Source: Candidatus Aminicenantota bacterium
GTDB lineage: Bacteria > Acidobacteriota > Aminicenantia > UBA2199
DNA length: 51,140 nucleotides
Direction of reading: 5' to 3'
Assembly (NCBI GenBank): GCA_026393835.1
Contig: JAPKZK010000080.1
Coordinates: 1 to 51,140 of the forward strand
The notes under the pieces were generated by a model. That model was not told the DNA's origin. It saw nothing but the letters and a program-made list of their open reading frames with translations, and ran no database searches. The translations under genes and the position numbers were made by a program. Below are positions 8,194 through 18,044 of the stretch, one piece after another (position 1 is the stretch's first letter; each line of letters begins with the position of its first letter).

Positions 8194-8925
8194 ATGAAAC
8201 ATGATTTTATCGATAAATACAGTATCCTGGATTCCGTGCTCCACCGGCTGGACCCCAGGATAAAACTGCTGTTATCCTTTTTCTTTTTGATCCTCATCTC
8301 CGCTGCCCGGGAGACCCGGCTGCTCTTCCTGTACCTGGGCGTCATACTGATCTTAATGGTCATCAGCAAAGTTCCCTTTCATTTTTATTTTAAGAAACTG
8401 GCCATGGTGACTCCCCTGGCGTTGATTTTTTCCTTTTTCGTCTATTTATCCTGCCTCATGGAACATAAAGATGTCCCGGGAACCATTGTTCCCCTGGTGT
8501 TGAAGATTTACCTGTCCATCCTGGCCATCACCCTGTTGGTTTCCTGCACCCGTTTCGACGCCCTGTTGTGGGCATTGCGAAAATTCAAATTCCCCTTGAT
8601 CGTAACCACCCTTTCCAAACTGGTTTATACCTATATATTCATTTTTATCGATGAACTGCACCGTACGCTGAGGGCCTACAAAAGCCGGACGCCCCAATTG
8701 CGGGTTCCCTGGGTCAGGGTGTACGGGAACATCGCGGCCGGGATTTTTCTCAGGAGCATGGATCGTTCCGATTCGATATACAAAGCAATGATTTCCAGGG
8801 GATTCTCCGGCGATTTCCCGGAGGCCGATTCCCACCGGATGAAATTCATCGATTTGCTGGCCGCTTTATTTTTCCTGGCCATGGTCACGGCGGTCACGGC
8901 AGCGAGATTATTATGGAAAATATAG
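8194..8925 (+). CDS. cbiQ: ECF transporter transmembrane component CbiQ (EcfT)
   Basis: The 243-aa integral membrane protein couples the ATPase to the substrate-binding component. It contains LDPRIKLLLSF near the N-terminus, several hydrophobic helices, and the coupling-helix signature SMDRSDSIYKAMISRGFSG near residues 189-207, which corresponds to the conserved Ala-Arg-Gly type EcfT motif. The upstream spacer is an A-rich repeat with no ribosome site, so translation may depend on coupling or on an AT-rich leader. The 3' end overlaps cbiO by 13 bp. Confidence 0.9.
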   Translation: MKHDFIDKYSILDSVLHRLDPRIKLLLSFFFLILISAARETRLLFLYLGVILILMVISKVPFHFYFKKLAMVTPLALIFSFFVYLSCLMEHKDVPGTIVPLVLKIYLSILAITLLVSCTRFDALLWALRKFKFPLIVTTLSKLVYTYIFIFIDELHRTLRAYKSRTPQLRVPWVRVYGNIAAGIFLRSMDRSDSIYKAMISRGFSGDFPEADSHRMKFIDLLAALFFLAMVTAVTAARLLWKI

Positions 8926-9671
8926 AAACTAGTGAAAATATAATAACTATAAAAGATTTAAATTTCTCTTATCCTGACGGGCACCGCGCACTGACGGACA
9001 TTAACCTGGAAATCCGCAAAGGCGAAATTTTCGGTATTATCGGTCCCACCGGCGCCGGCAAATCCACCCTCCTGCAGCATTTGAACGGGATACTGAAAGG
9101 CGACGGAGAGATTGTGGTGGATGGTATAAAAATCGACAAGAAAAACGATGCGAAAATCAAGGAAAAAGTGGGCATCGTTTTCCAGAACCCCGACGATCAA
9201 TTGTTCTGCCCAACCGTATACGAGGATATCGCTTTTGGTCTGTTTAACCTGGGGTTCAAGCCCGGCCAGATCGATGAAAAGATTCATGATATCCTGGGAA
9301 AAATGAATTTATCCCATTTGAAAAATTTATCATCCCACCATCTTTCCTTCGGTGAAAAGAAACGGGTGGCGCTGGCCACTACCCTGGTGATGAATCCGCT
9401 GGTGATCGCCCTGGATGAACCTTTTGCCAACCTCGATTATAAAAGTATATTGACCATTATCGAAATGATCGAAAACTTGCCTTTGACGCGGGTTATTATT
9501 TCCCAGGACATCCTATTGGCCCTTTCCATATGCCGGCGTATCGCCATACTGGACGATGGCAAGATAATCAAAGTCGGGACCTCGGAAACCATTGCCCGCG
9601 ACCACGATCTCCTTTCGCAAAGCGGCCTGGATTTTCTACCTTACTTGCAGATTATAAAAAGATTTTTGTGA
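8913..9671 (+). CDS. cbiO: ECF transporter ATP-binding component CbiO (EcfA)
   Basis: The 252-aa ABC ATPase drives cobalt/nickel uptake with CbiMQ and the NikL-like protein. Walker A is GPTGAGKSTLL, the Q-loop is FQNPDDQLF, the signature is LSFGEKKR (usually LSGGQ), and Walker B is LVIALDEPFANLD. The switch (H-loop) position, normally THD, reads SQD: Q198 replaces the histidine that contacts the ATP gamma-phosphate. The substitution is clear in the DNA (CAG at 9504). The domain is otherwise intact and of normal length. The gene starts within the end of cbiQ and is last in the operon. Confidence 0.9.
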   Translation: MENIETSENIITIKDLNFSYPDGHRALTDINLEIRKGEIFGIIGPTGAGKSTLLQHLNGILKGDGEIVVDGIKIDKKNDAKIKEKVGIVFQNPDDQLFCPTVYEDIAFGLFNLGFKPGQIDEKIHDILGKMNLSHLKNLSSHHLSFGEKKRVALATTLVMNPLVIALDEPFANLDYKSILTIIEMIENLPLTRVIISQDILLALSICRRIAILDDGKIIKVGTSETIARDHDLLSQSGLDFLPYLQIIKRFL

Positions 9672-9675
9672 AAAA

Positions 9676-9734
9676 TGCCTCCGGCGGCAAGAAACCCTTT
9701 TGAAAAAGGGTTTCTTGACTTCCCAAAACTTTTG
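9676..9734 (-). repeat. 59-bp dispersed hairpin element between convergent genes
   Basis: The element fills the spacer between cbiO and the converging histidine kinase gene. Its centre is a stem of AAACCCTTTT and AAAAAGGGTTT, which could terminate both transcripts. The reverse complement matches 24799-24857 inside the NRPS gene at 55 of 59 positions by hand alignment. Confidence 0.85.
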
Positions 9735-9735
9735 A

Positions 9736-12700
9736 TTATTTATCCAGACGCCATTTTTTGACCATGGCAAAAACTATTTCACGTTTAATAGGTTTGGCAA
9801 TATAATCATTCATGCCGGCGGCCAGGCATTTTTCCCGATCCCCTTTCATACTCTGCGCCGTCATGGCAATAATGGGAATATCTTTAAAACCTTTGTCCCG
9901 GATGAGCCGCGTGGCCTCCAGGCCGTTCATCCGCGGCATCTGGATATCCATAAAAATCAGGTCGAATTTCTCCGGCGCGGCGGTAAACATTTCCAGCGCT
10001 TTTTCCCCGTCTTCCACGGCGCTCAACCGGTATCCCGCTTTTGTCAACATATAACTTGCCAGCTTGCGATTGATGGCATTATCCTCCACCAACAGGATAT
10101 GAATCGAATGCTTGGCCTCCTCGGTAATCGAGTGGCGGGTTGCTTCACGGACACTGGCCTGGCTATTATCTTTGTTTTCACCGCTGTGCACTTTTGCCAG
10201 CAGGTATTCCACCATTTGCAGCAGCTTTTTCCCCCGGATAGGCTTGGGCAGAAACCCGTCGAAACCGGCCTCTTTGTACCTCCCGGAACGCCCCACCAGG
10301 GGAGAAGAAAAAGCCAACACCGGCAGCCTCGACATAGGGGAAGCCAGGGTACGTACCTGTTTTACCAGGTCAACCCCGTTTGCCCCCGGCGTTTCGATAT
10401 CCACGATACAGATATCCACCGGGTCGTTTCCGCTGAAACCCTCTATTAGAAGCTGCAACGCCTCTTCCGGTTGAGTCGATGTCGCTGCCCGCATACCGCC
10501 CCGTTCCAGCAGATGGGTTAAAAGTTCCAGGATGCTGCGGTTGTAACCGATGATCAGGGCTTTTTTCCCGGCCAGGATTTCAGTCTTTACCATCTCTTTT
10601 TCCCCGTCGGGCTTTTTCCTGGATTTTTCCAACCAGGCGGTAAAATGGAAAGTACTGCCCCGGCCCGGTGTGCTTTCGGCCCAAACATCCCCTTCCATCA
10701 GCCTGGCAATTTGCCTGGAAATAGACAGCCCCAGGCCGGCGCCGCTGAACTCGCTGAACTGCCCGGGGGCGGAACCGACCCCCTGCTGGAACACATCGAA
10801 GATGGTTTCCAGTTTGTCCGGCGGGATTCCGATCCCCGTATCCCGCACCGCGGCGTGGAATTTAATCCTGGTTTTTTCTTCTTTCTCCACTAGGAGGGAA
10901 AGTTCGATCTCGCCTTGCCGGGTAAATTTGACCGCATTGCCCAGCAGGTTGATTAGCACCTGGCGAAACCTCCCGGCGTCGCCCCTGGCATAGGCCGGCA
11001 CATTATCGCCGATGCGGCATATCATTTCCACGGATTTAGTACCCATCCGCGGGAGGACGATTTCCAGCACATCGAAAGCCGTTACTTCGGGGTCGAAATC
11101 GATGGGGGTGATAGTCAGTTCCCCGGCCTCGATCCTGGAAAAATCGAGGATATCGTTCAATAGGGTGGTCAAGGCTTCACCGCTGCGGTTGATGGTGTTG
11201 GCATATTCCAGTTGTTCCTCGTCCAGTCGGGTATCCAGCAGCAAATCGGTAAAGCCGATAATACCGTTCATGGGGGTGCGGATTTCATGACTCATGCGGG
11301 CCAGGAATTCGCTCTTGGCCTGGTTGGCCCCATTGGCCGCCTCCCGCTCCTTCCGGGCCACTTCGATGGCTTTTTGCAGTTTCTGCGATTTTTTGAGAAT
11401 CTCTTCGTTTTGTTTCTTGATATGATTCTCCGATTGTTTAAGACGGGTGATATCCGAATCGATAGCCACTATTTTCGTTAACGTCCCGTTTTCAGTGAAA
11501 ATCGGCGTTAGTGAAGTTTGGGCCCATACTTCCCGGCCCGTGCGCGTCAGTTGGGCGGCCTCGTAACTCACCGGTTCGCTGTCCACGGCAATCCGGGCCA
11601 TCACATTGGCAATATCGGCGTTGGCGCTGAGTCCGTTAATATTTGCCCCCTTTTCGCTTAGCAATTGTTCCAGGGTGTACCCGTACATCCGGGTAAAGCC
11701 CTCGTTGACCCACTGGAAATTGCCTTTCCCATCCATGATAAGAACCGCATTATCCGTTTCCCTGGCCACGATGGACAGTTGTTCCAATTCTTTGTTGGAC
11801 GCCTCCAGTTGGCGGGTTCGTTCGGTCACCAATTGTTCCAGTTCTTTTTTGTGGCTGGTTAATTGTCTTACCCGGAGCCGGTAGATAGTAAAAGCCAGGA
11901 AGACAGAAGCAAGCGCACTCAATATATAAAACCAGGTCGTTTGATAAAAATAGGGCGCCTGGTAAAAAGAGATGGCCGCGGGGATATTGTTCCAGACGCC
12001 GTCATTGTTACAGGCCCTTACCTGGAAAGTGTAGTTTCCCGGGGATATTCTCGTATAATAAGCGATCCTCCGCGTACCGGCTTCGTGCCAGTTTTTGTCG
12101 AAACCCTCCAGTTTGTATTTGAAGCGCACCTTCCTGGGCGATAAGAGGCTGAGGCCCGTATAATGAATCTCCAACCGGTCCGCGCCCGGGGCTAAAGCCA
12201 GTCTTCCTTGTTGTTCGCTTAAATCGAAGGGGGGCTCGATTTTTTTGCCATCCACCACGATCTCCTCGATCACTACCGGGGGCGGCAGCCGGTTGACCCG
12301 GATATTATCGGGGTCTACCACCACCACCCCTTTGAGCGTGGGAATCCAGAGCTTGCCGTCCCGGGTTTTCCAGCCGGCCGGTTGTGAACTACCGCAGCAT
12401 TCCCTGCTCCTCATGCCGTCTTTTTCATCGTAGGCCATGCAGCGAACTTTTTTTTTTTTCCCGTCGCAGACGTCGTTCAATGTTTTCCTGGGGGCGTAAA
12501 AAATTCCTTTATTACAACTCATCCAGAAGTTTTCCCGGTTATCTTCGAGAATCCGGAAGACCACGTCGTCATAGAGACCTTGTTTAGTGGAGATACTGGT
12601 AATTTTCCCGTCTTTCAAGCGGTTTAACCCGTTCTTTGTCCCGATCCACAGGTAACCGTCCCGGTCTTCATAGATATCCCTGATCAAGTCGTTGGATAAG

Positions 12701-14295
12701 CCGTTTTTGCTGGAAAAGGAGGCGACGGTCCCTTTGGCCGGGTCCAGTCGGTCCAGGCCGCCGCCTTCCGTGCCGATCCAGATAAAATCGCGACGGTCTT
12801 CGTAAATGTACCGGATCATGTCGTTGGACAAACCATTCATGGTAGTATAGGCGGTCAACCCGGTGAATTTCCCGTTCTTCAAATCCCGGGGGTTCAGCCG
12901 GTTCAAACCGCTTTCCGTCCCTACCCAGAGGTTCCCGGCCCGGTCTCCATAGAGGGCCTTGATATGATCATTGGTCAGGCCGTTTTTGACGGTATAAATC
13001 GTGAATACTCCTCTTTTCGGGTCCAGCCGATTCAAGCCCCCGCCGTCGGTGCCGATCCATATTATCCCATCGCGATCTTCATATATGGCCCTGACCAGGT
13101 CGTTGGCCAGGCCGTTTTTGGTGGAGTAGACGGTAACGGTCCCGGTGGCGCGGTCCAACCGGTTCACACCGCCGCCCTCCGTACCGATCCAGACGTAACC
13201 GCGCCGGTCTTCGCAGATAACCCTTGCCATGTCATGACTCAATCCTTCCTGGGGGGTGTAGGTGGTGAAATTTAAATTCTTCAGTCGGTTTAGCCCGCCG
13301 CCGTAGGTTCCGATCCACAAGCTTCCTTCAGGATCTTCCCACAGGGTCCAGACGATGTTATTGGTTAATCCTTGTTTGGTAGTGCAGGCGGTGAAGGTCC
13401 CCTTTTTGGGAATGAACCGGTTCAAGCCCCCGCCGTATGTCCCGATCCACAGGTTCCCATCCTGGTCGTCAAAAATAGTGTTTACCCGGTTATTGGACAG
13501 CCCTTCATGGGTCGTATATTTAGTGAAAGAAAGGGAACCGTTATGCGAATCCAACCGGTTCACCCCCCCGCTGCCTGTTCCGATCCAGAGGTTGCCTTGC
13601 CGGTCCTTGAAGAGGGACGATACGTTATTATCCGATAATCCCTCCCGGGTTGTATACCGGGTGAATGAAAATGAGCTGTTTTCCCGGTTCATGCGGTTCA
13701 GCCCCCCATCCGTGCCGATCCACAGGTTTCCTTCCCGGTCTTCGCCGATGGCCCTTACCCGGTCATCGGTTAAGCCTTGCCGGGTGGTGAAGGTGGTGAA
13801 GACCTCATTTTTCAGGCGATTCAACCCGGTGTCCGTACCGATCCAGAGGGCGCCTTTCCGATCTTCATAAACCGCCCCCAGCATATCGCTGGACAACCCC
13901 TGTTGGGTGGTGAAACTGGAGAATTTGCCGTCCTTTGACTTCAGGCAAACTAAACCGCCGCCGCGGGTGGCGATCCAGAGATTGCCTTCCCGGTCTTCGC
14001 AAAGGGCCTTGATATAATTATTTAATATTTGCGGGACGTTCCTTTTATCGTAAACTTTGAAATTAACGCCGTCGAAACGGACCAGGCCTTCCTCTGTTCC
14101 CAGCCAGATGTAACCTACCCTGGAACGGGTAATGGTATAAACCGTACTTTGCGGGAGTCCCTTTTCGATGCCCCAGACATCCAGGATATACTGGGTAATG
14201 GCTTTGTTCGGGTCTAAAGAGAATAAGGCGGAGCCGGACAACCACAACCCGAGGAAAATAACCGGCAAACGTTTTTTTCTTATATGTTTATCCAT
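9736..14295 (-). CDS. Hybrid histidine kinase/response regulator with beta-propeller sensor (Reg_prop, Y_Y_Y, PAS, two receivers)
   Basis: The 1519-aa protein is a whole two-component system in one chain. A signal peptide is followed by about 14 Reg_prop repeats (LWIGT..GGLNRL type, residues 35-650), a Y_Y_Y domain, one membrane helix near 795, a coiled coil, a PAS domain, HisKA with the phospho-acceptor H1003 in [10 protein letters not shown], and a HATPase domain. A first receiver-like domain (from 1245) lacks the acidic pair of strand 1 but keeps VDIE. A complete receiver has D1450 in FMDIQMP. The propeller resembles periplasmic glycan sensors of the BT-type hybrid systems, but no DNA-binding domain follows, so the output is unknown. 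It lies 11 bp behind a paralogue. Confidence 0.9.
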   Translation of the reverse strand: MDKHIRKKRLPVIFLGLWLSGSALFSLDPNKAITQYILDVWGIEKGLPQSTVYTITRSRVGYIWLGTEEGLVRFDGVNFKVYDKRNVPQILNNYIKALCEDREGNLWIATRGGGLVCLKSKDGKFSSFTTQQGLSSDMLGAVYEDRKGALWIGTDTGLNRLKNEVFTTFTTRQGLTDDRVRAIGEDREGNLWIGTDGGLNRMNRENSSFSFTRYTTREGLSDNNVSSLFKDRQGNLWIGTGSGGVNRLDSHNGSLSFTKYTTHEGLSNNRVNTIFDDQDGNLWIGTYGGGLNRFIPKKGTFTACTTKQGLTNNIVWTLWEDPEGSLWIGTYGGGLNRLKNLNFTTYTPQEGLSHDMARVICEDRRGYVWIGTEGGGVNRLDRATGTVTVYSTKNGLANDLVRAIYEDRDGIIWIGTDGGGLNRLDPKRGVFTIYTVKNGLTNDHIKALYGDRAGNLWVGTESGLNRLNPRDLKNGKFTGLTAYTTMNGLSNDMIRYIYEDRRDFIWIGTEGGGLDRLDPAKGTVASFSSKNGLSNDLIRDIYEDRDGYLWIGTKNGLNRLKDGKITSISTKQGLYDDVVFRILEDNRENFWMSCNKGIFYAPRKTLNDVCDGKKKKVRCMAYDEKDGMRSRECCGSSQPAGWKTRDGKLWIPTLKGVVVVDPDNIRVNRLPPPVVIEEIVVDGKKIEPPFDLSEQQGRLALAPGADRLEIHYTGLSLLSPRKVRFKYKLEGFDKNWHEAGTRRIAYYTRISPGNYTFQVRACNNDGVWNNIPAAISFYQAPYFYQTTWFYILSALASVFLAFTIYRLRVRQLTSHKKELEQLVTERTRQLEASNKELEQLSIVARETDNAVLIMDGKGNFQWVNEGFTRMYGYTLEQLLSEKGANINGLSANADIANVMARIAVDSEPVSYEAAQLTRTGREVWAQTSLTPIFTENGTLTKIVAIDSDITRLKQSENHIKKQNEEILKKSQKLQKAIEVARKEREAANGANQAKSEFLARMSHEIRTPMNGIIGFTDLLLDTRLDEEQLEYANTINRSGEALTTLLNDILDFSRIEAGELTITPIDFDPEVTAFDVLEIVLPRMGTKSVEMICRIGDNVPAYARGDAGRFRQVLINLLGNAVKFTRQGEIELSLLVEKEEKTRIKFHAAVRDTGIGIPPDKLETIFDVFQQGVGSAPGQFSEFSGAGLGLSISRQIARLMEGDVWAESTPGRGSTFHFTAWLEKSRKKPDGEKEMVKTEILAGKKALIIGYNRSILELLTHLLERGGMRAATSTQPEEALQLLIEGFSGNDPVDICIVDIETPGANGVDLVKQVRTLASPMSRLPVLAFSSPLVGRSGRYKEAGFDGFLPKPIRGKKLLQMVEYLLAKVHSGENKDNSQASVREATRHSITEEAKHSIHILLVEDNAINRKLASYMLTKAGYRLSAVEDGEKALEMFTAAPEKFDLIFMDIQMPRMNGLEATRLIRDKGFKDIPIIAMTAQSMKGDREKCLAAGMNDYIAKPIKREIVFAMVKKWRLDK

Positions 14296-14306
14296 ATAGC
14301 CAATCT

Positions 14307-17300
14307 CTAAACGGTTTTATCGCCGTTTGCAGGGGATTCCCGCCGGGTTCCCCATTTGGTGACGAGGTCCAATATTGCATCTTTCTTGATAGGTTTGGCA
14401 ATATAATCATTCATGCCGGCGGCGAGGCATTTTTCCCGGTCGCCCTTCATACTCAGCGCCGTTATGGCAATGATGGGGATATCTTTAAAGCCCTTTTCCC
14501 GGATGAAGCGGGTGGCTTCTATTCCAGTCATTTGGGGCATCTGGATATCCATGAAAATCATGTCAAAATTTCCCGGGGCGGAGGTAAATATTTCCACGGC
14601 TTCTTTCCCGTTATTGGCCACGGCGACCCGGTGGCCGGCGTTCATGAAGATAAAGCGGGCCAGTTTCTGGTTGATGGGGGTGTCTTCCACCAGGAGAATG
14701 TGGAGCGGCGGCGGTGGTACGATTTCTTTTTTAAACGCCGGCGCGGATTTTTCCATCCAGGCCGTGAAATGAAACGTACTCCCTTTTCCCGGTATGCTTT
14801 CGGCCCGGATATCCCCGTCCATCAACTTAGCCAGTTGTTTGCAGATCGAGAGGCCCAGGCCCGCGCCCCCATGTTCCCGCGTGTCGGAACCGTCAACCTG
14901 ATGGAAAACATCGAAGATTCTTTCCATTTTATTCGTGGGGATGCCGATTCCCGTATCCCGCACCTGGATGTGGAGTTTGATTTTTTTCCCCGTTTCTTCC
15001 GCCGCGTCAAGGATAAGTTCGATCTCGCCTCTTGCCGTGAATTTAACGGCGTTTTCCACCAGGTTGAGCAGCACCTGGCGGAATCGCAGGGCGTCTCCTT
15101 TTACAAGGGCGGGTACATTATCTCTTTTGCGGTATACCAGCTTCACGGGTTTTTTGCCGACCCTGGGGCGGGTGATTTCAAGAACATCGACGGCCGCTTG
15201 CCCGGGATCGAAATCCGCCGCATACAAGGTCAATTTGCCCGCTTCGATCCTGGAAAAGTCAAGGATATCGTTCAGCAGTTTGGTCAACGTGGCGCTGCTG
15301 CTGCAGATGGCCCTGGTATAGTCCGCTTGTTCCTCGTTTAGCCTCGTTTCTAGGAGCATATCGGTAAAACCGATAATACCGTTCATGGGGGTTCGTATCT
15401 CGTGGCTCATGCGGGCCAGGAACTCGCTTTTGGCGTGGTTGGATTCTTCCAGTTGCCGATTCGATTCTTGCAGTTGATGGGTTCGCTTGTGCACCAGTTT
15501 TTCCAGTTCCAATTTGTGGTTTTTCAATTGTTTTACCCTTAAGCGATAAAATCCTAAGGCAAGGAATATCACTCCCAGGCCCCCCAGCATGAAGAACCAC
15601 CAAGTCTGATAAAAATAGGGTTTCAATACGAAAGCCAGCGACGCCCCGGTGGTGTTCCATACCCTGTCGTTATTGCATGCCGTGACTAGAAAGCGGTATT
15701 TCCCGGGGGGGATATTGGTGTAATACGCGGTGCGACGGGTATCCATATATTTCCAGTTGTTGTCGAAGCCTTCCAGCATTAGTTTAAATTCTACTTTTCC
15801 CGGGGCGTAAAAGCTGAACGCCGTATAATTAAACACAAAATCCTTTACCCCCGGGGGATATGTGATTTCTTGTTTTGCGGCCTTCGGAGAAATATCGGCA
15901 GTCTTGTTATCGACGGTCAATTGTTCGATGAGTACGCGTGGGGGGATGGTATTTTTTATTATCCGTTCGGGGTCTACCATGGCCATGCCTTTTGCCAGGG
16001 TAAACCAGAGTTTCCCATCCGCGGTCACGGCGCCTGAAGGTTGCGAGTCGCTGCCGGTGCATTCGCCGGTGACCATGCCGTCCGCTTCGTCATAAGATTT
16101 ATAGGTGACGCGAATTTTCTTCCCTTCGGCGACGGCGTCCAATTCTTTTTTGTTTACGCAGGAAATACCTCTCTTGGAGCCGAGCCAGAGGTTTCCCTTT
16201 CGGTCTTCAAGCACCTGGTATACAGCGTCGTTATAGAGACCCTCCCGGGTGGTATAGGCCGTGAATTTGCCATTTTTAAAACGGATCAGTCCGTTTTCAT
16301 TGGCGCCGAACCACAGGGTTCCTTCCTGGTCTTCATGGATGACAGACACATTATGCACCGGGAAGCCGTTTTTCCTGGAATAAGGCGAAACAACGCCGCC
16401 CTGGAAACAGTCCAGGTTGTTGTCCGTACCGATCCAGAGGAATCCGCGGCGGTCTTTATATAGGACTTTTATCGAATTGCCGGACAACCCGTCTTTGGCG
16501 GTGTAAGTTTTAAAGGCGCCGTTTTTGTGACAAACTAGGCCTCCGTCGTAAGTGCCGATCCAGGCAACGCCGTCCGCGTCAGCATAAAGGCAGCGGACAG
16601 CGCTTTCCAATCCTTCTTTTTTCCCGTAGGTAAACACCTTGCCGTTTTTCACCCGTTTGAGTCCCCGGCTTTCCGTACCCACCCACAGGTTTCCTTCGTT
16701 GTCTTCGCAGATGGAATCGATCACATAGTCGAAAAGGTCGCCCCCGGCGGAAAAATGATTAAATTTTCCTTCTTTATAGTAATATAGTCCGTCCCGCATG
16801 CCCGCCCAGAGGATGTCGCGTTTGTCTTTGTAGATGCAATAGGTTCCGCTGTCGGCCAACCCGTCCCGGCGGGTATAGCTCCTGAAAGTCGCTTCTTTCA
16901 GGCGAATAAGTCCCATGCTTTCCGTGCCGATCCAGAGGTTTTTTTCATTATCTTCGCAGACCGAATTGATCAGGTTGTAAGGGGAAGCTTCATCAGCCGC
17001 GCAGAAGACGGTGAAGGTCCCGTTTTTTAAGCGGGCCAGGCCTTTCCTGGTTCCGATCCAGAGGGCGCCGCCGCTGTCTTCGTAAATTGTCCGGATAAAT
17101 TCGTCAGGTAGGCCGTTTTTCGTGGTATAGACGATGAATTTATTATTTTCCCGCCGGCACAGGCCGCCGCCGTAGGCGCCGAGCCAGAGGTTTCCCTTGC
17201 TGTCCCTGTATATGGTTCTTATAAAGTTGTGGGGCAAGCCGTCTTTTTCCGTATATATAGTGAATTTCCCGTCTTTGAAGCGGTTGAGGCCCTTACGGGT

Positions 17301-17876
17301 ACCGATCCACAGCGCCCCCTCGTCGTCTTCGCAGATAGCCCGGATAAAATTGCTGGATAGGCCGTCTTTTACGGAATAAGCGGTTAGTTTGCCGTCTTTA
17401 AGGCAGCGGATGCCGTCGCCTTCGGTGCCGATCCACAGGTTCCTATTACTGTCTTCGTAGATGGTCCAGACAAAATCGTGGGCGTTGATGCTTTTGAAAA
17501 AGGATTCCATTTTCCCGTCTTTAAGCCGGGTCAACCCGCCGCGCGAGCCTATCCAGAGAACTCCTTCTTTATCTTCGAAAACATTCATAACCAGGTTGCC
17601 GGCGAGGGCGTCGCAGTTATACTTGTTATAGGTAGTAAAGCGTATGCCGTCGAAACGGGCCAGGCCATAAGCGGTAGCCAACCATAGATACCCTTCCCTG
17701 TCCTGGATCACGCAATTTACCATATTATCCGGGAGCCCGTCTTGCGGTTGGCGCCGCCAGTTATCCATAACATATTCGCACGGTTCTTTAGTAGGGTCGA
17801 TGGCCAGCAGCGTTGACGATGGGGCCATCGATACCAACTGGATAAACGCCAGGAAAAAATATATATATTTTTTCAT
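14307..17876 (-). CDS. Hybrid histidine kinase/response regulator with beta-propeller sensor (one receiver)
   Basis: This 1189-aa paralogue of the downstream gene has a signal peptide, about 13 Reg_prop repeats (LWIGT, LKDGKFT type), a Y_Y_Y domain, a membrane helix near 765, a coiled coil, HisKA with H825 in [10 protein letters not shown], HATPase, and one receiver with D1110 in FMDIQMP. It lacks the PAS domain and the degenerate receiver of its neighbour. The frame is open to 17945, but I prefer the ATG at 17876, because [20 protein letters not shown] is a convincing signal peptide, whereas the longer form puts a second hydrophobic start in front. The pair probably forms an operon and may sense related ligands. 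Confidence 0.88.
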   Translation of the reverse strand: MKKYIYFFLAFIQLVSMAPSSTLLAIDPTKEPCEYVMDNWRRQPQDGLPDNMVNCVIQDREGYLWLATAYGLARFDGIRFTTYNKYNCDALAGNLVMNVFEDKEGVLWIGSRGGLTRLKDGKMESFFKSINAHDFVWTIYEDSNRNLWIGTEGDGIRCLKDGKLTAYSVKDGLSSNFIRAICEDDEGALWIGTRKGLNRFKDGKFTIYTEKDGLPHNFIRTIYRDSKGNLWLGAYGGGLCRRENNKFIVYTTKNGLPDEFIRTIYEDSGGALWIGTRKGLARLKNGTFTVFCAADEASPYNLINSVCEDNEKNLWIGTESMGLIRLKEATFRSYTRRDGLADSGTYCIYKDKRDILWAGMRDGLYYYKEGKFNHFSAGGDLFDYVIDSICEDNEGNLWVGTESRGLKRVKNGKVFTYGKKEGLESAVRCLYADADGVAWIGTYDGGLVCHKNGAFKTYTAKDGLSGNSIKVLYKDRRGFLWIGTDNNLDCFQGGVVSPYSRKNGFPVHNVSVIHEDQEGTLWFGANENGLIRFKNGKFTAYTTREGLYNDAVYQVLEDRKGNLWLGSKRGISCVNKKELDAVAEGKKIRVTYKSYDEADGMVTGECTGSDSQPSGAVTADGKLWFTLAKGMAMVDPERIIKNTIPPRVLIEQLTVDNKTADISPKAAKQEITYPPGVKDFVFNYTAFSFYAPGKVEFKLMLEGFDNNWKYMDTRRTAYYTNIPPGKYRFLVTACNNDRVWNTTGASLAFVLKPYFYQTWWFFMLGGLGVIFLALGFYRLRVKQLKNHKLELEKLVHKRTHQLQESNRQLEESNHAKSEFLARMSHEIRTPMNGIIGFTDMLLETRLNEEQADYTRAICSSSATLTKLLNDILDFSRIEAGKLTLYAADFDPGQAAVDVLEITRPRVGKKPVKLVYRKRDNVPALVKGDALRFRQVLLNLVENAVKFTARGEIELILDAAEETGKKIKLHIQVRDTGIGIPTNKMERIFDVFHQVDGSDTREHGGAGLGLSICKQLAKLMDGDIRAESIPGKGSTFHFTAWMEKSAPAFKKEIVPPPPLHILLVEDTPINQKLARFIFMNAGHRVAVANNGKEAVEIFTSAPGNFDMIFMDIQMPQMTGIEATRFIREKGFKDIPIIAITALSMKGDREKCLAAGMNDYIAKPIKKDAILDLVTKWGTRRESPANGDKTV

Positions 17877-17988
17877 CGTTAAGAGATCAATCCGGTGAAT
17901 CATATTTGGACTTTTCAAGTATATCAGAAAAATATATTTTTTCAATAGCCTTTTTCCAGGGTTTATCGTAAAAAAAAAGCAATCCCGG

Positions 17989-18017
17989 TTGACAAATGGG
18001 ATTGTTTGGATTATGAT
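17989..18017 (+). promoter_or_regulatory. Strong sigma70-like promoter of the Rpn-family gene
   Basis: TTGACA (17989-17994), a 17-bp spacer and TATGAT (18012-18017) precede an AGGAGGT site (18031-18037) and the ATG at 18045. The boxes match the consensus at 6 of 6 and 5 of 6. Confidence 0.65.
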
Positions 18018-18044
18018 TTAAACATGAAATAGGAGGTCCCCGGC

